A model generated the notes under the pieces. The model did not search any database and was not told the DNA's origin. It saw only the letters and a program-made list of their open reading frames with translations. A stretch of DNA of 64,000 nucleotides from Weizmannia acidilactici. Its GTDB lineage: Bacteria > Bacillota > Bacilli > Bacillales > Bacillaceae_C. Location: contig NZ_BKZP01000001.1 of assembly GCF_008974185.1 (NCBI RefSeq), positions 124,001-188,000 on the forward strand, given 5' to 3'. Position numbers and translations under genes: made by a program. Each line of letters opens with the position of its first letter. Position 1 is the first letter of the stretch. This document shows, piece after piece, positions 39,684 to 48,873 of this stretch.

Positions 39684-40592
39684 ATGACGGAATTAGGGAA
39701 TCGTTTAAAGGAAGTAAGAAAAGAAAAGGGCATCAGCCTGGATGATCTGCAGGAGATGACCAAAATCCAAAAAAGGTATTTAAAAAATATCGAAGAAGGA
39801 AAATATGATTCAATGCCTGGAAAATTTTACGTCCGGGCATTTATTAAGCAGTATGCCGAGGCAGTCGGGCTTCAGCCGGAAGAGCTATTTGAGGAGTTTA
39901 AAAACGAAATTCCGAGCATCGAACATGAAGAATTTCCGGAGCAGATTACCCGTGTACAGACGAGAAAAACGGCGGCTCCGGATACGGTAAAATTGATGAA
40001 CGTGCTGCCGAGGATCATTGTAGTCGTTGTGATTATCGGGATTTTGTTTTTGCTGTGGTTTATTGTTTCCAGTTTTGCTGGAAACAACAGCAAGGAAAAA
40101 TTAAGCAGCGGCAATTCGGGCAATGTGAGCGTGCAGCAAGGTGATGTGAAATCTTCTGACAAGGCAACATCCGAAAACACCACAGGCACAAAAAATACGG
40201 CAAAAAGTACGAAAACAATTTCTACGGAAACGAAAAAAAATGCAAACCAGCAAACGGGGCAGAAATTGAAAGCTATTTCATCAAGCGGCTATACATCGAC
40301 TTACAAGCTGAGCGGTACCGGTCAATTTAAGCTCGAGTTAAAAGCCAAAGGCGGGCAGTCGTGGATACAGGTGAAAAACAGCGACGGCTCAACCAATTTC
40401 CAAAAATTATTGAATGACGGCGACAGCCAGAATGCCGACCTCACGAAACAAAAACAAGTAACGATTACGATCGGAAATACCGTGAACACGGAAGTCTACA
40501 TTAACGGCAAAAAATTAAAATACGATATTCCTGCTTCCAAAGAAGTACGCCAGGTTATTGTGATCCAGTTTCATGCAACACAAACGGAATAA
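39684..40592 (+). CDS. rodZ: RodZ-like helix-turn-helix membrane protein
   Basis: A 302-residue YmfM/RodZ-type protein. An N-terminal Xre-like HTH domain (residues 1-65, IQKRYLKNIEEGKYDSMPGKFYVRAF) is followed by one membrane segment (about 109-131), a Ser/Thr/Lys-rich linker and a C-terminal beta domain (DUF4115). RodZ links MreB filaments to the membrane and influences rod shape. The ATG at 39684 follows CAGGTG just after the ymfK stop. It is followed by pgsA, as in most Firmicutes. Confidence 0.92.
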   Translation: MTELGNRLKEVRKEKGISLDDLQEMTKIQKRYLKNIEEGKYDSMPGKFYVRAFIKQYAEAVGLQPEELFEEFKNEIPSIEHEEFPEQITRVQTRKTAAPDTVKLMNVLPRIIVVVVIIGILFLLWFIVSSFAGNNSKEKLSSGNSGNVSVQQGDVKSSDKATSENTTGTKNTAKSTKTISTETKKNANQQTGQKLKAISSSGYTSTYKLSGTGQFKLELKAKGGQSWIQVKNSDGSTNFQKLLNDGDSQNADLTKQKQVTITIGNTVNTEVYINGKKLKYDIPASKEVRQVIVIQFHATQTE

Positions 40593-40656
40593 GCTTATAT
40601 AATGGGGGCTTTCTCTGCGGAAAATATATATATAGATCAGTTGGAGGAAAAGTTCA

Positions 40657-41235
40657 GTGAATTTGCCGAATAAAATTACTGTTTCTCGCGTATGTTTAAT
40701 TCCTATTTTTTTAATGGTGATGGCGGTGCCTTTCCATTGGGGCACACTCGAATGGCTGGATACCAAAATCCCTGTCACCCATTTTGTCGGTGCGGTGATT
40801 TTTGCGGTTGCTTCGATGACGGATTGGATTGACGGACATTATGCGCGCAAAATGAATCTTGTCACGAATTTTGGCAAGTTTCTCGATCCGCTTGCCGATA
40901 AACTGCTTGTTTCCACGGCGTTTATTTTGCTTGTCGGCCTACAGCTTGCGCCGGCATGGATTGTGATTATTATCATCGCCCGCGAATTTGCCGTGACAGG
41001 CTTAAGGCTGATTCTGGCCGAGGGCGGTGAAGTTGTGGCAGCCAATATGCTTGGCAAAATTAAAACATGGACGCAGATTATTGCCATCCTTTTATTGCTT
41101 CTGCATAATTTCCCGTTTGCGGCGTTGTCCTTCCGCATGGATCTCGTTGCTTTGTGGGTGGCGCTTGTCTTTACAATCTGGTCCGGCATTGATTATTTTT
41201 ATTTAAACCGGAAAGTATTCGCCCACTCAAAATGA
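40657..41235 (+). CDS. pgsA: Phosphatidylglycerophosphate synthase
   Basis: PgsA makes phosphatidylglycerophosphate from CDP-diacylglycerol, the committed step to phosphatidylglycerol. In the 192-residue membrane protein the CDP-alcohol phosphotransferase motif D-x2-D-G-x2-A-R...G-x3-D-x3-D is complete (DWIDGHYAR then GKFLDPLAD). About five membrane segments are visible. It starts at GTG behind GGAGG. Confidence 0.97.
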   Translation: MNLPNKITVSRVCLIPIFLMVMAVPFHWGTLEWLDTKIPVTHFVGAVIFAVASMTDWIDGHYARKMNLVTNFGKFLDPLADKLLVSTAFILLVGLQLAPAWIVIIIIAREFAVTGLRLILAEGGEVVAANMLGKIKTWTQIIAILLLLLHNFPFAALSFRMDLVALWVALVFTIWSGIDYFYLNRKVFAHSK

Positions 41236-41241
41236 ACAATT

Positions 41242-41271
41242 CAGTGAAAGTCCGCCTTTCACTGTTTTTTT
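41242..41271 (+). terminator. Intrinsic terminator after pgsA
   Basis: A perfect 9-bp stem CAGTGAAAG/CTTTCACTG with a 5-nt loop is followed by seven T residues. Confidence 0.9.
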
Positions 41272-41419
41272 GCATATATTTTTGGATAAAGGAAAAGAGC
41301 ACCTTTTTTTGCGCGGTTCCTGCCAGTTGGCTGCACGCTTATGACATTTAACAGCCACAAAGTTCCGAGGCGACAGGACTACATAATCTTTCTGCTGCTT
41401 ATCAAAGGGAGGAATTGGA

Positions 41420-42658
41420 ATGAATGCTGAGATTATTGCGGTCGGTTCAGAGCTGCTGCTTGGCCAGATCGTCAACACGAACGCGAAGTTTATTGCGGAG
41501 CATTTGGCAGAAATCGGGGTGGATGTCTACTACCAGACGGTTGTCGGCGATAATCCGGGGCGGCTTGAAGAGGCAATTAAAACCGCCGAGGCACGCGCCG
41601 ATTTGCTCATTTTTACCGGCGGGCTGGGGCCGACAAAGGATGATTTGACGAAAGAAACGATCGCTTTCCATATCGGGAAAAAGCTCGTGACGGATGAAGT
41701 TGCGATGCGTTCCATTAAGCAATTCTTTGCCCGCACAAAACGGAACATGACCGAAAACAACAAAAAACAGGCGTTGGTTATTGAAGGGTCAAAAGTGCTT
41801 CCGAATGACCACGGGATGGCGCCCGGGATGTTCGCCAAACAAGGAAACCATTATTATATGCTTCTGCCGGGGCCGCCGCATGAAATGGAGCCGATGTTTA
41901 TCAATTACGGCAGCCCGGCGATCCAGGAAGAACTTGAAACGATTGAAAGAATCGAGTCACGTGTGCTTCGTTTTTTCGGGATCGGAGAATCGCAGCTGGA
42001 AACAGAGGTACAGCACATCATTGACAGCCAATCGAACCCGACGGTCGCGCCGCTCGCATCGGAAGGGGAAGTGACGCTCAGGATTACGGCAAAACACGAA
42101 TCAGCCGAAATCGCGAACAAAATGATCGATGAAAAAGAGAAAGAAATCCTGCAAATTGTCGGGCAATATTTTTACGGCTACAATGAAACGACACTAATGG
42201 AGGCACTGTTGAAAAAACTGTCCGAAAAACAGCTGACGCTCGCATGCGCGGAAAGCCTCACAGCCGGCATGTTTGAATCGGAAATGGCCGCCATTCAGGG
42301 AGTGAGCACAATGTTGAAAGGCGGCATTGTTGTTTATTCAAATGAAGCGAAAATGAAACTGGCAAATGTGAAGAAGGAAACGCTCGACCAATACGGCGCC
42401 GTAAGCAAAGAATGTGCGATAGAGCTGGCGGAAAATGTCCGCAGGCTGCTGAGCGCGGATATCGGAATCAGTTTTACCGGTGTAGCCGGCCCGGATTCGC
42501 TTGAAGGCCATCCCCCTGGCACGGTTTGGATCGGCATTACGGTCAAGGGAAAAGAAACCGGGGCCCATCTTTTGGAACTTGCCGGCTCCCGCAACAATGT
42601 CCGCCGCAGGACGGTGAAATACGGCTGTTACTATCTTTTGCAGATGCTGGGCAAATAA
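41420..42658 (+). CDS. cinA: CinA, competence/damage-inducible protein
   Basis: A 412-residue protein with an N-terminal MoCF/ADP-ribose pyrophosphatase-type domain ([27 protein letters not shown]) and a C-terminal NMN deamidase domain ([15 protein letters not shown]). It probably recycles pyridine nucleotides. It sits next to recA, as in many Gram-positives. The ribosome binding site GGGAGG is about nine bases from the ATG. A terminator separates it from recA. Confidence 0.95.
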   Translation: MNAEIIAVGSELLLGQIVNTNAKFIAEHLAEIGVDVYYQTVVGDNPGRLEEAIKTAEARADLLIFTGGLGPTKDDLTKETIAFHIGKKLVTDEVAMRSIKQFFARTKRNMTENNKKQALVIEGSKVLPNDHGMAPGMFAKQGNHYYMLLPGPPHEMEPMFINYGSPAIQEELETIERIESRVLRFFGIGESQLETEVQHIIDSQSNPTVAPLASEGEVTLRITAKHESAEIANKMIDEKEKEILQIVGQYFYGYNETTLMEALLKKLSEKQLTLACAESLTAGMFESEMAAIQGVSTMLKGGIVVYSNEAKMKLANVKKETLDQYGAVSKECAIELAENVRRLLSADIGISFTGVAGPDSLEGHPPGTVWIGITVKGKETGAHLLELAGSRNNVRRRTVKYGCYYLLQMLGK

Positions 42659-42676
42659 TATCGGGTTTGCCCATAA

Positions 42677-42724
42677 AGGCCTCTTCCGCAAGGCAACCGG
42701 GTTTTTCACGGAAGAGGCTTTTTT
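42677..42724 (+). terminator. Intrinsic terminator after cinA
   Basis: A perfect 10-bp stem GCCTCTTCCG/CGGAAGAGGC with a 20-nt loop and six T residues. Confidence 0.88.
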
Positions 42725-42829
42725 AGCCATGTCGGCAAAATTTTAATTTTTGGCGGCTTTTTCTTTGAAAAATTCGATTTTCCGCAGGGGAAAAATGATT
42801 TTTTTTAAAGTTTTGGAGCAAAAAAATCA

Positions 42830-42843
42830 CGAATGGACGTTCG
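42830..42843 (+). promoter_or_regulatory. LexA (SOS) box upstream of recA
   Basis: CGAATGGACGTTCG differs at one position from the Gram-positive LexA consensus CGAAC-N4-GTTCG. It ends nine bases before the minus-35 of the recA promoter, a position consistent with repression by LexA. Confidence 0.8.
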
Positions 42844-42852
42844 ATATTTTTC

Positions 42853-42881
42853 TTGGCAAACGGATAAAAAACGGGTATAGT
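42853..42881 (+). promoter_or_regulatory. Sigma-A promoter of recA
   Basis: TTGGCA (42853-42858) and TATAGT (42876-42881) have a 17-base spacer and lie about 60 bases before the recA start. Confidence 0.8.
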
Positions 42882-42938
42882 ATATGTATAGGTTCATTGC
42901 TTGCGAGAGTCCGTGATGAATAAAAAGGAGGAAATTTT

Positions 42939-43985
42939 GTGAATGATCGTCAACAAGCCTTAGACCAGGCTCTGAAACAAATAGAAAAACAATTCGGAAA
43001 AGGTTCCATCATGAGATTGGGCGAACAGACGGACAGGGCCGTATTCACGATCCCGAGCGGTTCTCTTGCGCTTGATATTGCACTGGGCGTCGGTGGTTAT
43101 CCGCGCGGCCGCGTGATCGAAATTTACGGGCCTGAAAGTTCGGGTAAAACAACTGTTGCCCTCCATGCGATTGCGGAAGTTCAGGCAAGGGGCGGACAAG
43201 CCGCTTTTATCGATGCGGAACACGCGCTTGATCCGGTTTATGCCCAAAAGCTCGGCGTCAATATTGATGAACTACTCCTGTCCCAGCCGGATACGGGCGA
43301 ACAGGCGTTGGAAATTGCCGAAGCGCTCGTCCGCAGCGGTGCTGTCGACATTATTGTGATTGACTCGGTTGCTGCACTCGTGCCAAAAGCGGAAATTGAA
43401 GGGGAAATGGGGGACTCCCATGTAGGCCTCCAGGCGCGCCTCATGTCCCAGGCTTTGCGCAAATTATCAGGCGTCATCAATAAATCCAACACCATCGCTA
43501 TCTTCATCAACCAAATCCGCGAAAAAGTAGGCGTAATGTTCGGAAACCCGGAAACAACGCCGGGCGGCCGCGCGCTGAAATTTTACTCGTCCGTGCGCCT
43601 TGAAGTGCGCCGCGCCGAGCAAATCAAGCAGGGCAACGACATTGTCGGGAACAAAACGAAAATTAAAGTTGTTAAAAACAAAGTTGCGCCGCCGTTTAAA
43701 ACAGCCGAAGTGGATATTATGTACGGGGAAGGCATATCAAAAGAAGGCGAAATCATTGATATGGGCAGCGAACTCGATATTATCCAAAAAAGCGGCGCTT
43801 GGTACTCGTATAATGATGAAAGGCTGGGCCAGGGCCGCGAAAATGCAAAACTCTTTTTAAAAGAGAATCCGGATCTGCGCAACGAGATTGCCATGAAAAT
43901 CCGCGAGCACTACGGCCTGGCGGAAAACAGCCAGCCGGCCGCCGAAGAAAATACGGAAGAACAGGAAGAATTCCATTTGGAATAA
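42939..43985 (+). CDS. recA: Recombinase RecA
   Basis: RecA forms filaments on single-stranded DNA for recombination and triggers LexA self-cleavage. In the 348-residue protein Walker [10 protein letters not shown] is near residue 64, the sequences [19 protein letters not shown] and KNKVAPPFK are typical, and the tail is acidic. It starts at GTG behind AAGGAGG. A LexA box and strong promoter upstream imply SOS induction. Confidence 0.99.
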   Translation: MNDRQQALDQALKQIEKQFGKGSIMRLGEQTDRAVFTIPSGSLALDIALGVGGYPRGRVIEIYGPESSGKTTVALHAIAEVQARGGQAAFIDAEHALDPVYAQKLGVNIDELLLSQPDTGEQALEIAEALVRSGAVDIIVIDSVAALVPKAEIEGEMGDSHVGLQARLMSQALRKLSGVINKSNTIAIFINQIREKVGVMFGNPETTPGGRALKFYSSVRLEVRRAEQIKQGNDIVGNKTKIKVVKNKVAPPFKTAEVDIMYGEGISKEGEIIDMGSELDIIQKSGAWYSYNDERLGQGRENAKLFLKENPDLRNEIAMKIREHYGLAENSQPAAEENTEEQEEFHLE

Positions 43986-43987
43986 TA

Positions 43988-44038
43988 CGCAAAAAAGAGC
44001 GCCTAAAATGCAGAACGCATTCCGGCGCTTTTTTTGCG
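43988..44038 (+). terminator. Intrinsic terminator after recA
   Basis: CGCAAAAAAGAGCGCC pairs with GGCGCTTTTTTTGCG around an inner AATGC/GCATT hairpin. It begins right after the recA stop. Confidence 0.88.
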
Positions 44039-44086
44039 GCTGTAGCCCACTTAGAAAAATTTACTAATTTATTCCATGTGCTCCAC

Positions 44087-44115
44087 TTGACAATAAATAT
44101 TCCCACCTTTAAAAT
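44087..44115 (+). promoter_or_regulatory. Near-consensus sigma-A promoter (P1) of rny
   Basis: TTGACA (44087-44092) and TAAAAT (44110-44115) are separated by exactly 17 bases. Confidence 0.75.
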
Positions 44116-44342
44116 TAATGTGTATATTTTATTTTCTAAAAATGACTTTCTCCTGCGCGAAAAGCTTACTCCGTTTCCGGACAGATTCCGGAAAGGGGTT
44201 CGGATATCTTACCGGATTGCCTTTTTGCGAACGGCTGGAAGAATCATTCCGCCGTGCGGCATTTAAACCGCACAGGGAGGAAACTCATGATTTGGTTTTA
44301 ATGCATATACATCGGTGTGGGGATTTTCTCCGGGATGGACGT

Positions 44343-44371
44343 TTTACTTTTTAAGCTGAGCGTTGTATACT
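44343..44371 (+). promoter_or_regulatory. Second candidate promoter (P2) of rny
   Basis: TTTACT (44343-44348) and TATACT (44366-44371) are spaced by 17 bases, 75 bases before the rny start. Confidence 0.5.
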
Positions 44372-44446
44372 GTAAACCTTATGGATTAACGTAAAGCCGA
44401 CATCTTTTAGCGTAGAAAAAGTTCATAGCAAGAGGAGGTGAGATTG

Positions 44447-46009
44447 ATGGAGTCTCTCATATGGATCATCTCCCTTTTGCTTGTCCTTATCGTCGGTGTC
44501 GTTGTTGGCTATTTCATCCGAAGATCGATTTACGAAGCAAAGATCGCAGCGGCTAAAAATACGGCCGATCAAATTGTGGGTGACGCAAAACGTGAAGCCG
44601 ACCGTCTGAAAAAAGAAGCCCTGCTTGAAGCGAAGGATGAAAATCATAAACTTCGTACAGATGTGGAACGGGAACTGCGCGAACGAAGAAATGAATTGCA
44701 AAGACAGGAAAATCGCTTATTGCAAAAGGAAGAGAACCTCGACCGCAAAGATGAATCGCTGGACAAGCGCGAATCGATGCTGGAAAAGAAAGAGGATTCT
44801 TTAAACCTGAGACAACAACATATTGAAGAGATGGAAAGCAAATTGGAGGAGATGGTTAAAAAGCAGGAGTCTGAACTGGAAAGAATCTCGGGCCTGAACC
44901 GCGAGCAGGCAAAAGCCATCATCATCGAAAAACTGGAGAAGGAGCTTTCGCATGATTTGGCCTTAATGGTAAAAGAAGCTGAAACGCGGGCGAAGGAAGA
45001 AGCCGACAAAAAGGCAAAAAATATCCTTTCATTGGCAATCCAAAGATGCGCAGCCGAGCATGTTGCCGAAACGACGGTATCGGTTGTCAATCTGCCGAAC
45101 GATGAAATGAAGGGGCGCATTATTGGAAGGGAAGGGCGCAATATCCGGACGTTGGAAACATTGACAGGTATTGACCTGATTATCGATGATACGCCGGAAG
45201 CGGTTATTCTTTCGGGATTCGATCCGGTGCGCCGGGAAACGGCACGCATTGCACTGGAAAAACTGGTTCAAGACGGCCGCATCCATCCGGCCCGCATTGA
45301 AGAAATGGTTGAAAAAGCAAGGCGCGAGGTGGATGAACATATACGCGAAGTTGGTGAACAAACCACTTTTGAAGTCGGTGTCCACGGTCTTCATCCTGAT
45401 TTAATCAAAATACTGGGCCGGTTGAAATTCCGTACCAGCTACGGGCAAAACGTCCTGAAACACTCGATTGAGGTGGCGTTCCTTTCCGGTTTGCTGGCAG
45501 CCGAACTCGGAGAAGACGAAATGCTTGCCCGCCGTGCCGGTCTGCTCCATGATATCGGCAAAGCAGTCGATCATGAAGTGGAAGGGAGTCATGTAGAAAT
45601 CGGCGTGGAATTGGCAACCAAATATAAAGAACACCCGGTTGTCATCAATAGTATTGCTTCCCACCACGGCGATACAGAACCAACGTCGGTCATTGCCGTG
45701 CTCGTTGCAGCGGCCGATGCGTTGTCGGCGGCACGGCCGGGGGCGCGCAGTGAAACGCTCGAACATTACATCCGGCGCCTCGAAAAGCTGGAGGAAATTG
45801 CCGAGTCGTATGAAGGCGTTGAAAAATCTTTTGCCATCCAGGCGGGGAGAGAAGTCCGGATCATGGTGAAACCGGAACAGATCGACGACTTGGAAGCCCA
45901 TCGTCTTGCGCGTGATATCCGCAAAAAAATCGAAAATGAGCTGGATTATCCCGGCCATATTAAGGTAACGGTCATTCGGGAAACGCGGGCTGTTGAATAT
46001 GCAAAATAA
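44447..46009 (+). CDS. rny: Ribonuclease Y
   Basis: RNase Y is the membrane-anchored endoribonuclease that begins mRNA decay in Firmicutes. The protein has 520 residues, the same as in B. subtilis. It has an N-terminal membrane helix (about 4-24), a long charged coiled coil (about 25-190), a KH domain ([15 protein letters not shown]) and an HD domain with LLHDIGKA near 367. The ATG at 44447 follows AGGAGGTG. Its specificity partner RicA (YmcA) is encoded 6 kb downstream. Confidence 0.98.
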   Translation: MESLIWIISLLLVLIVGVVVGYFIRRSIYEAKIAAAKNTADQIVGDAKREADRLKKEALLEAKDENHKLRTDVERELRERRNELQRQENRLLQKEENLDRKDESLDKRESMLEKKEDSLNLRQQHIEEMESKLEEMVKKQESELERISGLNREQAKAIIIEKLEKELSHDLALMVKEAETRAKEEADKKAKNILSLAIQRCAAEHVAETTVSVVNLPNDEMKGRIIGREGRNIRTLETLTGIDLIIDDTPEAVILSGFDPVRRETARIALEKLVQDGRIHPARIEEMVEKARREVDEHIREVGEQTTFEVGVHGLHPDLIKILGRLKFRTSYGQNVLKHSIEVAFLSGLLAAELGEDEMLARRAGLLHDIGKAVDHEVEGSHVEIGVELATKYKEHPVVINSIASHHGDTEPTSVIAVLVAAADALSAARPGARSETLEHYIRRLEKLEEIAESYEGVEKSFAIQAGREVRIMVKPEQIDDLEAHRLARDIRKKIENELDYPGHIKVTVIRETRAVEYAK

Positions 46010-46038
46010 GCGGTGACGTGCTCACCGCTTATTTTTTT
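46005..46038 (+). terminator. Intrinsic terminator after rny
   Basis: A perfect 12-bp stem AATAAGCGGTGA/TCACCGCTTATT with a 5-nt loop includes the rny stop codon and ends in T residues. Confidence 0.92.
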
Positions 46039-46198
46039 AAATCTGTAATTATTTACCATTGATGATCACAAATTACGGGGCTCCTGCGGAAAACGAGGGC
46101 TGAGCGAAATCACCGGGGCCAGCCGGATTTCCTGATCATCGGACATGCTTAACATCTAAAAGATGAAATCCACTTACACAGCAAAGAAAGGGATATAC

Positions 46199-46999
46199 AT
46201 GAAGATTTTATTTATAGGGGATGTTGTCGGGTCTCCGGGACGCGATATGGTCAATGAGTATTTGCAAAAATTAAAAGCGAAATACAAGCCGCAGCTGACC
46301 ATTGTAAACGGTGAAAATGCAGCCGGAGGGCGGGGAATCACCCAAAAAATTTACCGTGGGCTGCTGGAAGCCGGGGCGGATGCCGTTACGCTCGGCAATC
46401 ATGCCTGGGACAATAAAGAAATTTTTGAATTTATCGAGGATGCCAAATGGATGGTGCGCCCGGCGAATTTTCCGGACGGGACACCAGGTAAAGGCTTGGT
46501 GTTTGTCAAAGCGGAAGGGGCCGAATTTGCCATTTTGAATTTGCAGGGAAGAACGTTTATGAATGCGATTGATGACCCGTTCCGGAAAGCGGAAGAACTC
46601 GTTTCGATGGTTAGAAAAAGGACCCATTTCATTTTTGTTGATTTCCATGCTGAGACGACTAGCGAAAAGCAGGCAATGGGCTGGCATTTGGACGGAAAAG
46701 TTTCCGCTGTTGTCGGTACGCATACGCATGTCCAAACGGCAGATGCCAGAATATTGCCGAACGGCACGGCTTATATGACGGATGTCGGCATGACGGGGCC
46801 TTATGACGCGATCCTCGGCATGGATAAAGATGCAGTGCTAAAGAAATTTCTGACTTCGCTGCCGGTCCGTTTTGAAGTAGCGAAATCTGGAAGAAAAATA
46901 TTGAGCGCTTGTGTCATTGAACTCGATAAAAAAACCGGTAAAGCAGTTTCTATCAAAAATATTTTAATCAATGAAGACCACCCATTTATTTCAGAATAA
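46199..46999 (+). CDS. ymdB: YmdB metallophosphodiesterase
   Basis: A 266-residue phosphodiesterase of the YmdB family, active on 2',3'-cyclic nucleotides in B. subtilis and needed there for the switch between motility and biofilm. Metal-binding motifs are GDVVGSPGR, NGENAAGG, GNHAWDN, DFHAETTSEK and GTHTHVQT. The ATG at 46199 follows GAAAGGG. It lies behind rny, as in B. subtilis, but with a terminator between. The 160-bp spacer before it has no gene. Confidence 0.95.
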   Translation: MKILFIGDVVGSPGRDMVNEYLQKLKAKYKPQLTIVNGENAAGGRGITQKIYRGLLEAGADAVTLGNHAWDNKEIFEFIEDAKWMVRPANFPDGTPGKGLVFVKAEGAEFAILNLQGRTFMNAIDDPFRKAEELVSMVRKRTHFIFVDFHAETTSEKQAMGWHLDGKVSAVVGTHTHVQTADARILPNGTAYMTDVGMTGPYDAILGMDKDAVLKKFLTSLPVRFEVAKSGRKILSACVIELDKKTGKAVSIKNILINEDHPFISE

Positions 47000-47011
47000 G
47001 CGGGTTTTTTT
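46981..47011 (+). terminator. Intrinsic terminator overlapping the 3' end of ymdB
   Basis: CCCATTTATT pairs with AATAAGCGGG (one mismatch) around TCAG and is followed by seven T residues. The left arm lies within the last ymdB codons. Confidence 0.75.
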
Positions 47012-47385
47012 GCAACATCTATTTAGGCGTGGAATTTGCGTAATCTTCCATTTGAAAAACCACGGTGTACTTGTATTTACTTGCATAACTCCCGTAGACG
47101 GGGAATATAGTAGCAGTGGAATGATTTTCCCTGCTGTGCGGGCGGCATCTCCCCCGGGAAGAACTTGAGCAAGAGACGTTCATTTGCCCGCACGGATCCA
47201 TAGGAAAATCAGCAACCTAACATGACGGGGACGGTTCTGCTGCACTTTTAGCGCAGCACCCCGTTTACAGCGAGTGCATTTCAACTGAAATGGCCATCGG
47301 GCAAGCAGAAAAACTTTGCGTTTGGGCATGAATTGTCACTCTGAACGGACATTCGGTTAACGGAAGTAAACAAGGAGGAGAAGGA
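47012..47385 (+). other. 374-bp ymdB-spoVS spacer
   Basis: No gene is seen. A bulged GC-rich hairpin lies at about 47226-47270 (ACGGGG...TGCTGC with GCAGCACCCCGT) without a T-run. spoVS is driven by sigma-H in B. subtilis. GTGGAATGA near 47116 resembles a sigma-H minus-10, but its upstream partner is at the wrong distance. Confidence 0.4.
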
Positions 47386-47646
47386 ATGGAAATATTAAAA
47401 GTTTCAGCAAAATCTAATCCTAATTCTGTAGCTGGTGCTCTTGCCGGTGTTCTTCGTGAAAGAGGGGGAGCGGAAATCCAGGCAATCGGGGCAGGCGCCA
47501 TCAATCAGGCCGTGAAAGCGGTCGCGATCGCAAGAGGATTTGTGGCTCCGAGCGGCGTGGATTTAATCTGCATACCTGCTTTCACGGACATTCAGATTGA
47601 AGGGGAAGAAAGAACTGCAATTAAACTAATCGTTGAACCCCGCTGA
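47386..47646 (+). CDS. spoVS: Stage V sporulation protein S
   Basis: An 86-residue Alba-fold protein, almost invariant in endospore formers and beyond (MEILKVSAKSNPNSVAGALA, ending IKLIVEPR). It probably binds nucleic acid and affects spore coat assembly and later stages of sporulation. A strong AAGGAGGAGAAGG precedes the ATG. Confidence 0.98.
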   Translation: MEILKVSAKSNPNSVAGALAGVLRERGGAEIQAIGAGAINQAVKAVAIARGFVAPSGVDLICIPAFTDIQIEGEERTAIKLIVEPR

Positions 47647-47662
47647 TATAGATGGAAGAGTA

Positions 47663-47694
47663 CGCTGTTTGCAGCTGCAGGCAGCGATTTTTTT
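47663..47694 (+). terminator. Intrinsic terminator after spoVS
   Basis: A 9-bp stem CGCTGTTTG/CAGGCAGCG (two G-T pairs) is followed by ATTTTTTTA. Confidence 0.85.
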
Positions 47695-47863
47695 ATGATT
47701 CTGCGGGATAAACGGTCAGGAAGCGGGGGAAGCAAAAGCGGGCCTTTCGTTCCTTTTCACAGCCAAAGTAATGCAAACGATATTGCAGTATTTTCGGCGG
47801 CCCGGCAAGATTGCGGAAAATGTCATAACTTGTCACCAAAATCATACTGGAAACATGGTAAAG

Positions 47864-47869
47864 TATAAT
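47864..47869 (+). promoter_or_regulatory. Possible minus-10 before the U32 gene pair
   Basis: A perfect TATAAT lies about 80 bases upstream of the first U32 gene, but no good minus-35 is present at 16-18 bases. The rest of the spacer (47695-47949) shows no gene. Confidence 0.35.
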
Positions 47870-47949
47870 TGCGGCGCTATGTTTTTTGCGCTATTTTTAT
47901 GTACATAGAGGACAGCCTGGAAAACGGGCGCTAAAACGGAGGGATAAAG

Positions 47950-48861
47950 TTGATTAATATCATTGCGACCGCTGAATCAGTCGAACAGGCTGAAGCGCTG
48001 ATCAATGCGGGGATTGATACCCTCTACATCGGGGGAAACCGTTTCGGGCTGCGCATGCCCGGAGCATTAATGAATGAAGATATCCGTAAGATCGCAGAAC
48101 TTGCGCATGAATACAATAGAAAAGTAGTTGCAGCCGTAAACGGGCTGATGCATAATGATCACATTGAAGAGCTCCCAAAATACTTGGCATTTCTTGAAAA
48201 TGCGTGCGTGGACGCTATCATTGCCGGAGATCCGGGCGTCATTATGCTGTTAAAGGAGTTAGAGCTTAACCTCCCGTATATTTATGATGCGCAGACACTC
48301 GTCACATCTGCAAACCAAATCAGGTTTTGGTTGGAGCGCGGGGCAATAGGCGCAGTTGCGGCAAGAGAATGTACGTTTATTGAATTAAAAGAAATCCAGT
48401 CGCAACTGGATAAACCAGTGGAAGTGCAGGTGTACGGGCCGACATGCATCCATCACTCGAAACGGAGACTGCTGACGAATTACTATCAATTTACGCATCT
48501 CTATGCCGCAACGTCCCGGGAAGCAGGCCTAAACATCCGGGAAATGAAAGACCCGGAATACCAGTATCCGATCTATCAGGATGAAAACGGGACCCATATT
48601 TTTTCAGCAGAGGATATTGCGCTGATCGCCTATTTGCCTGAACTGCATAACGCGGGTCTTGATACGTGGAAGCTTGACGGGATATTAACCTGCGGGCAGC
48701 AATTTGTAGATATAGCCGCACTTTATGTCCGGGCAAAAGAAGCGCTGCTTTCCGGCATGTTTGATGCGGCCCGATTTTCAGCAGAACTTTCGGATCTGCA
48801 ACCGAAAACACGGAAACTTGGCACCGGGTTTTTCTTAAGAAAGCCGGATGAAGTACAGTAA
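47950..48861 (+). CDS. U32-family protein, TrhP1/YrrN-like
   Basis: A 303-residue member of the peptidase U32 family, shorter form without a cysteine cluster. It shows GIDTLYIGGNRFGLRMPG near the N-terminus and VQVYGPTCIHHSKRRLLTNY in the middle, matching YrrN-type proteins. In B. subtilis, YrrN and YrrO (TrhP1/TrhP2) act in prephenate-dependent 5-hydroxyuridine formation at tRNA position 34. It starts at TTG behind GGAGGG and is 12 bases from the second U32 gene. The position next to miaB is unlike B. subtilis. Whether it is the orthologue or a second copy cannot be told here. Confidence 0.8.
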   Translation: MINIIATAESVEQAEALINAGIDTLYIGGNRFGLRMPGALMNEDIRKIAELAHEYNRKVVAAVNGLMHNDHIEELPKYLAFLENACVDAIIAGDPGVIMLLKELELNLPYIYDAQTLVTSANQIRFWLERGAIGAVAARECTFIELKEIQSQLDKPVEVQVYGPTCIHHSKRRLLTNYYQFTHLYAATSREAGLNIREMKDPEYQYPIYQDENGTHIFSAEDIALIAYLPELHNAGLDTWKLDGILTCGQQFVDIAALYVRAKEALLSGMFDAARFSAELSDLQPKTRKLGTGFFLRKPDEVQ

Positions 48862-48873
48862 GGAGGAGACAAC

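Larger units (their letters stand above)
44039..44446 (+). other. 408-bp rny leader region with two promoters and hairpins
   Basis: No credible gene lies here. A near-consensus promoter at 44087 and a second candidate at 44343 are annotated separately. Between them are GC-rich hairpins such as TTTCCGG/CCGGAAA near 44176 and GTGCGG/CCGCAC near 44255. A transcript from the first promoter would have a structured 5' leader of about 325 nt. B. subtilis has pbpX at this place; no pbpX remnant is recognised. Confidence 0.55.

Noticed and set aside
44118-44354. 78-residue plus-strand frame in the rny leader
   Set aside because: No ribosome binding site and no protein-like pattern; the region looks like untranslated leader.
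47095-47125. Sigma-H promoter of spoVS
   Set aside because: GTGGAATGA resembles the minus-10 and CGGGGAATA the minus-35, but only eight bases separate them, too short for sigma-H.
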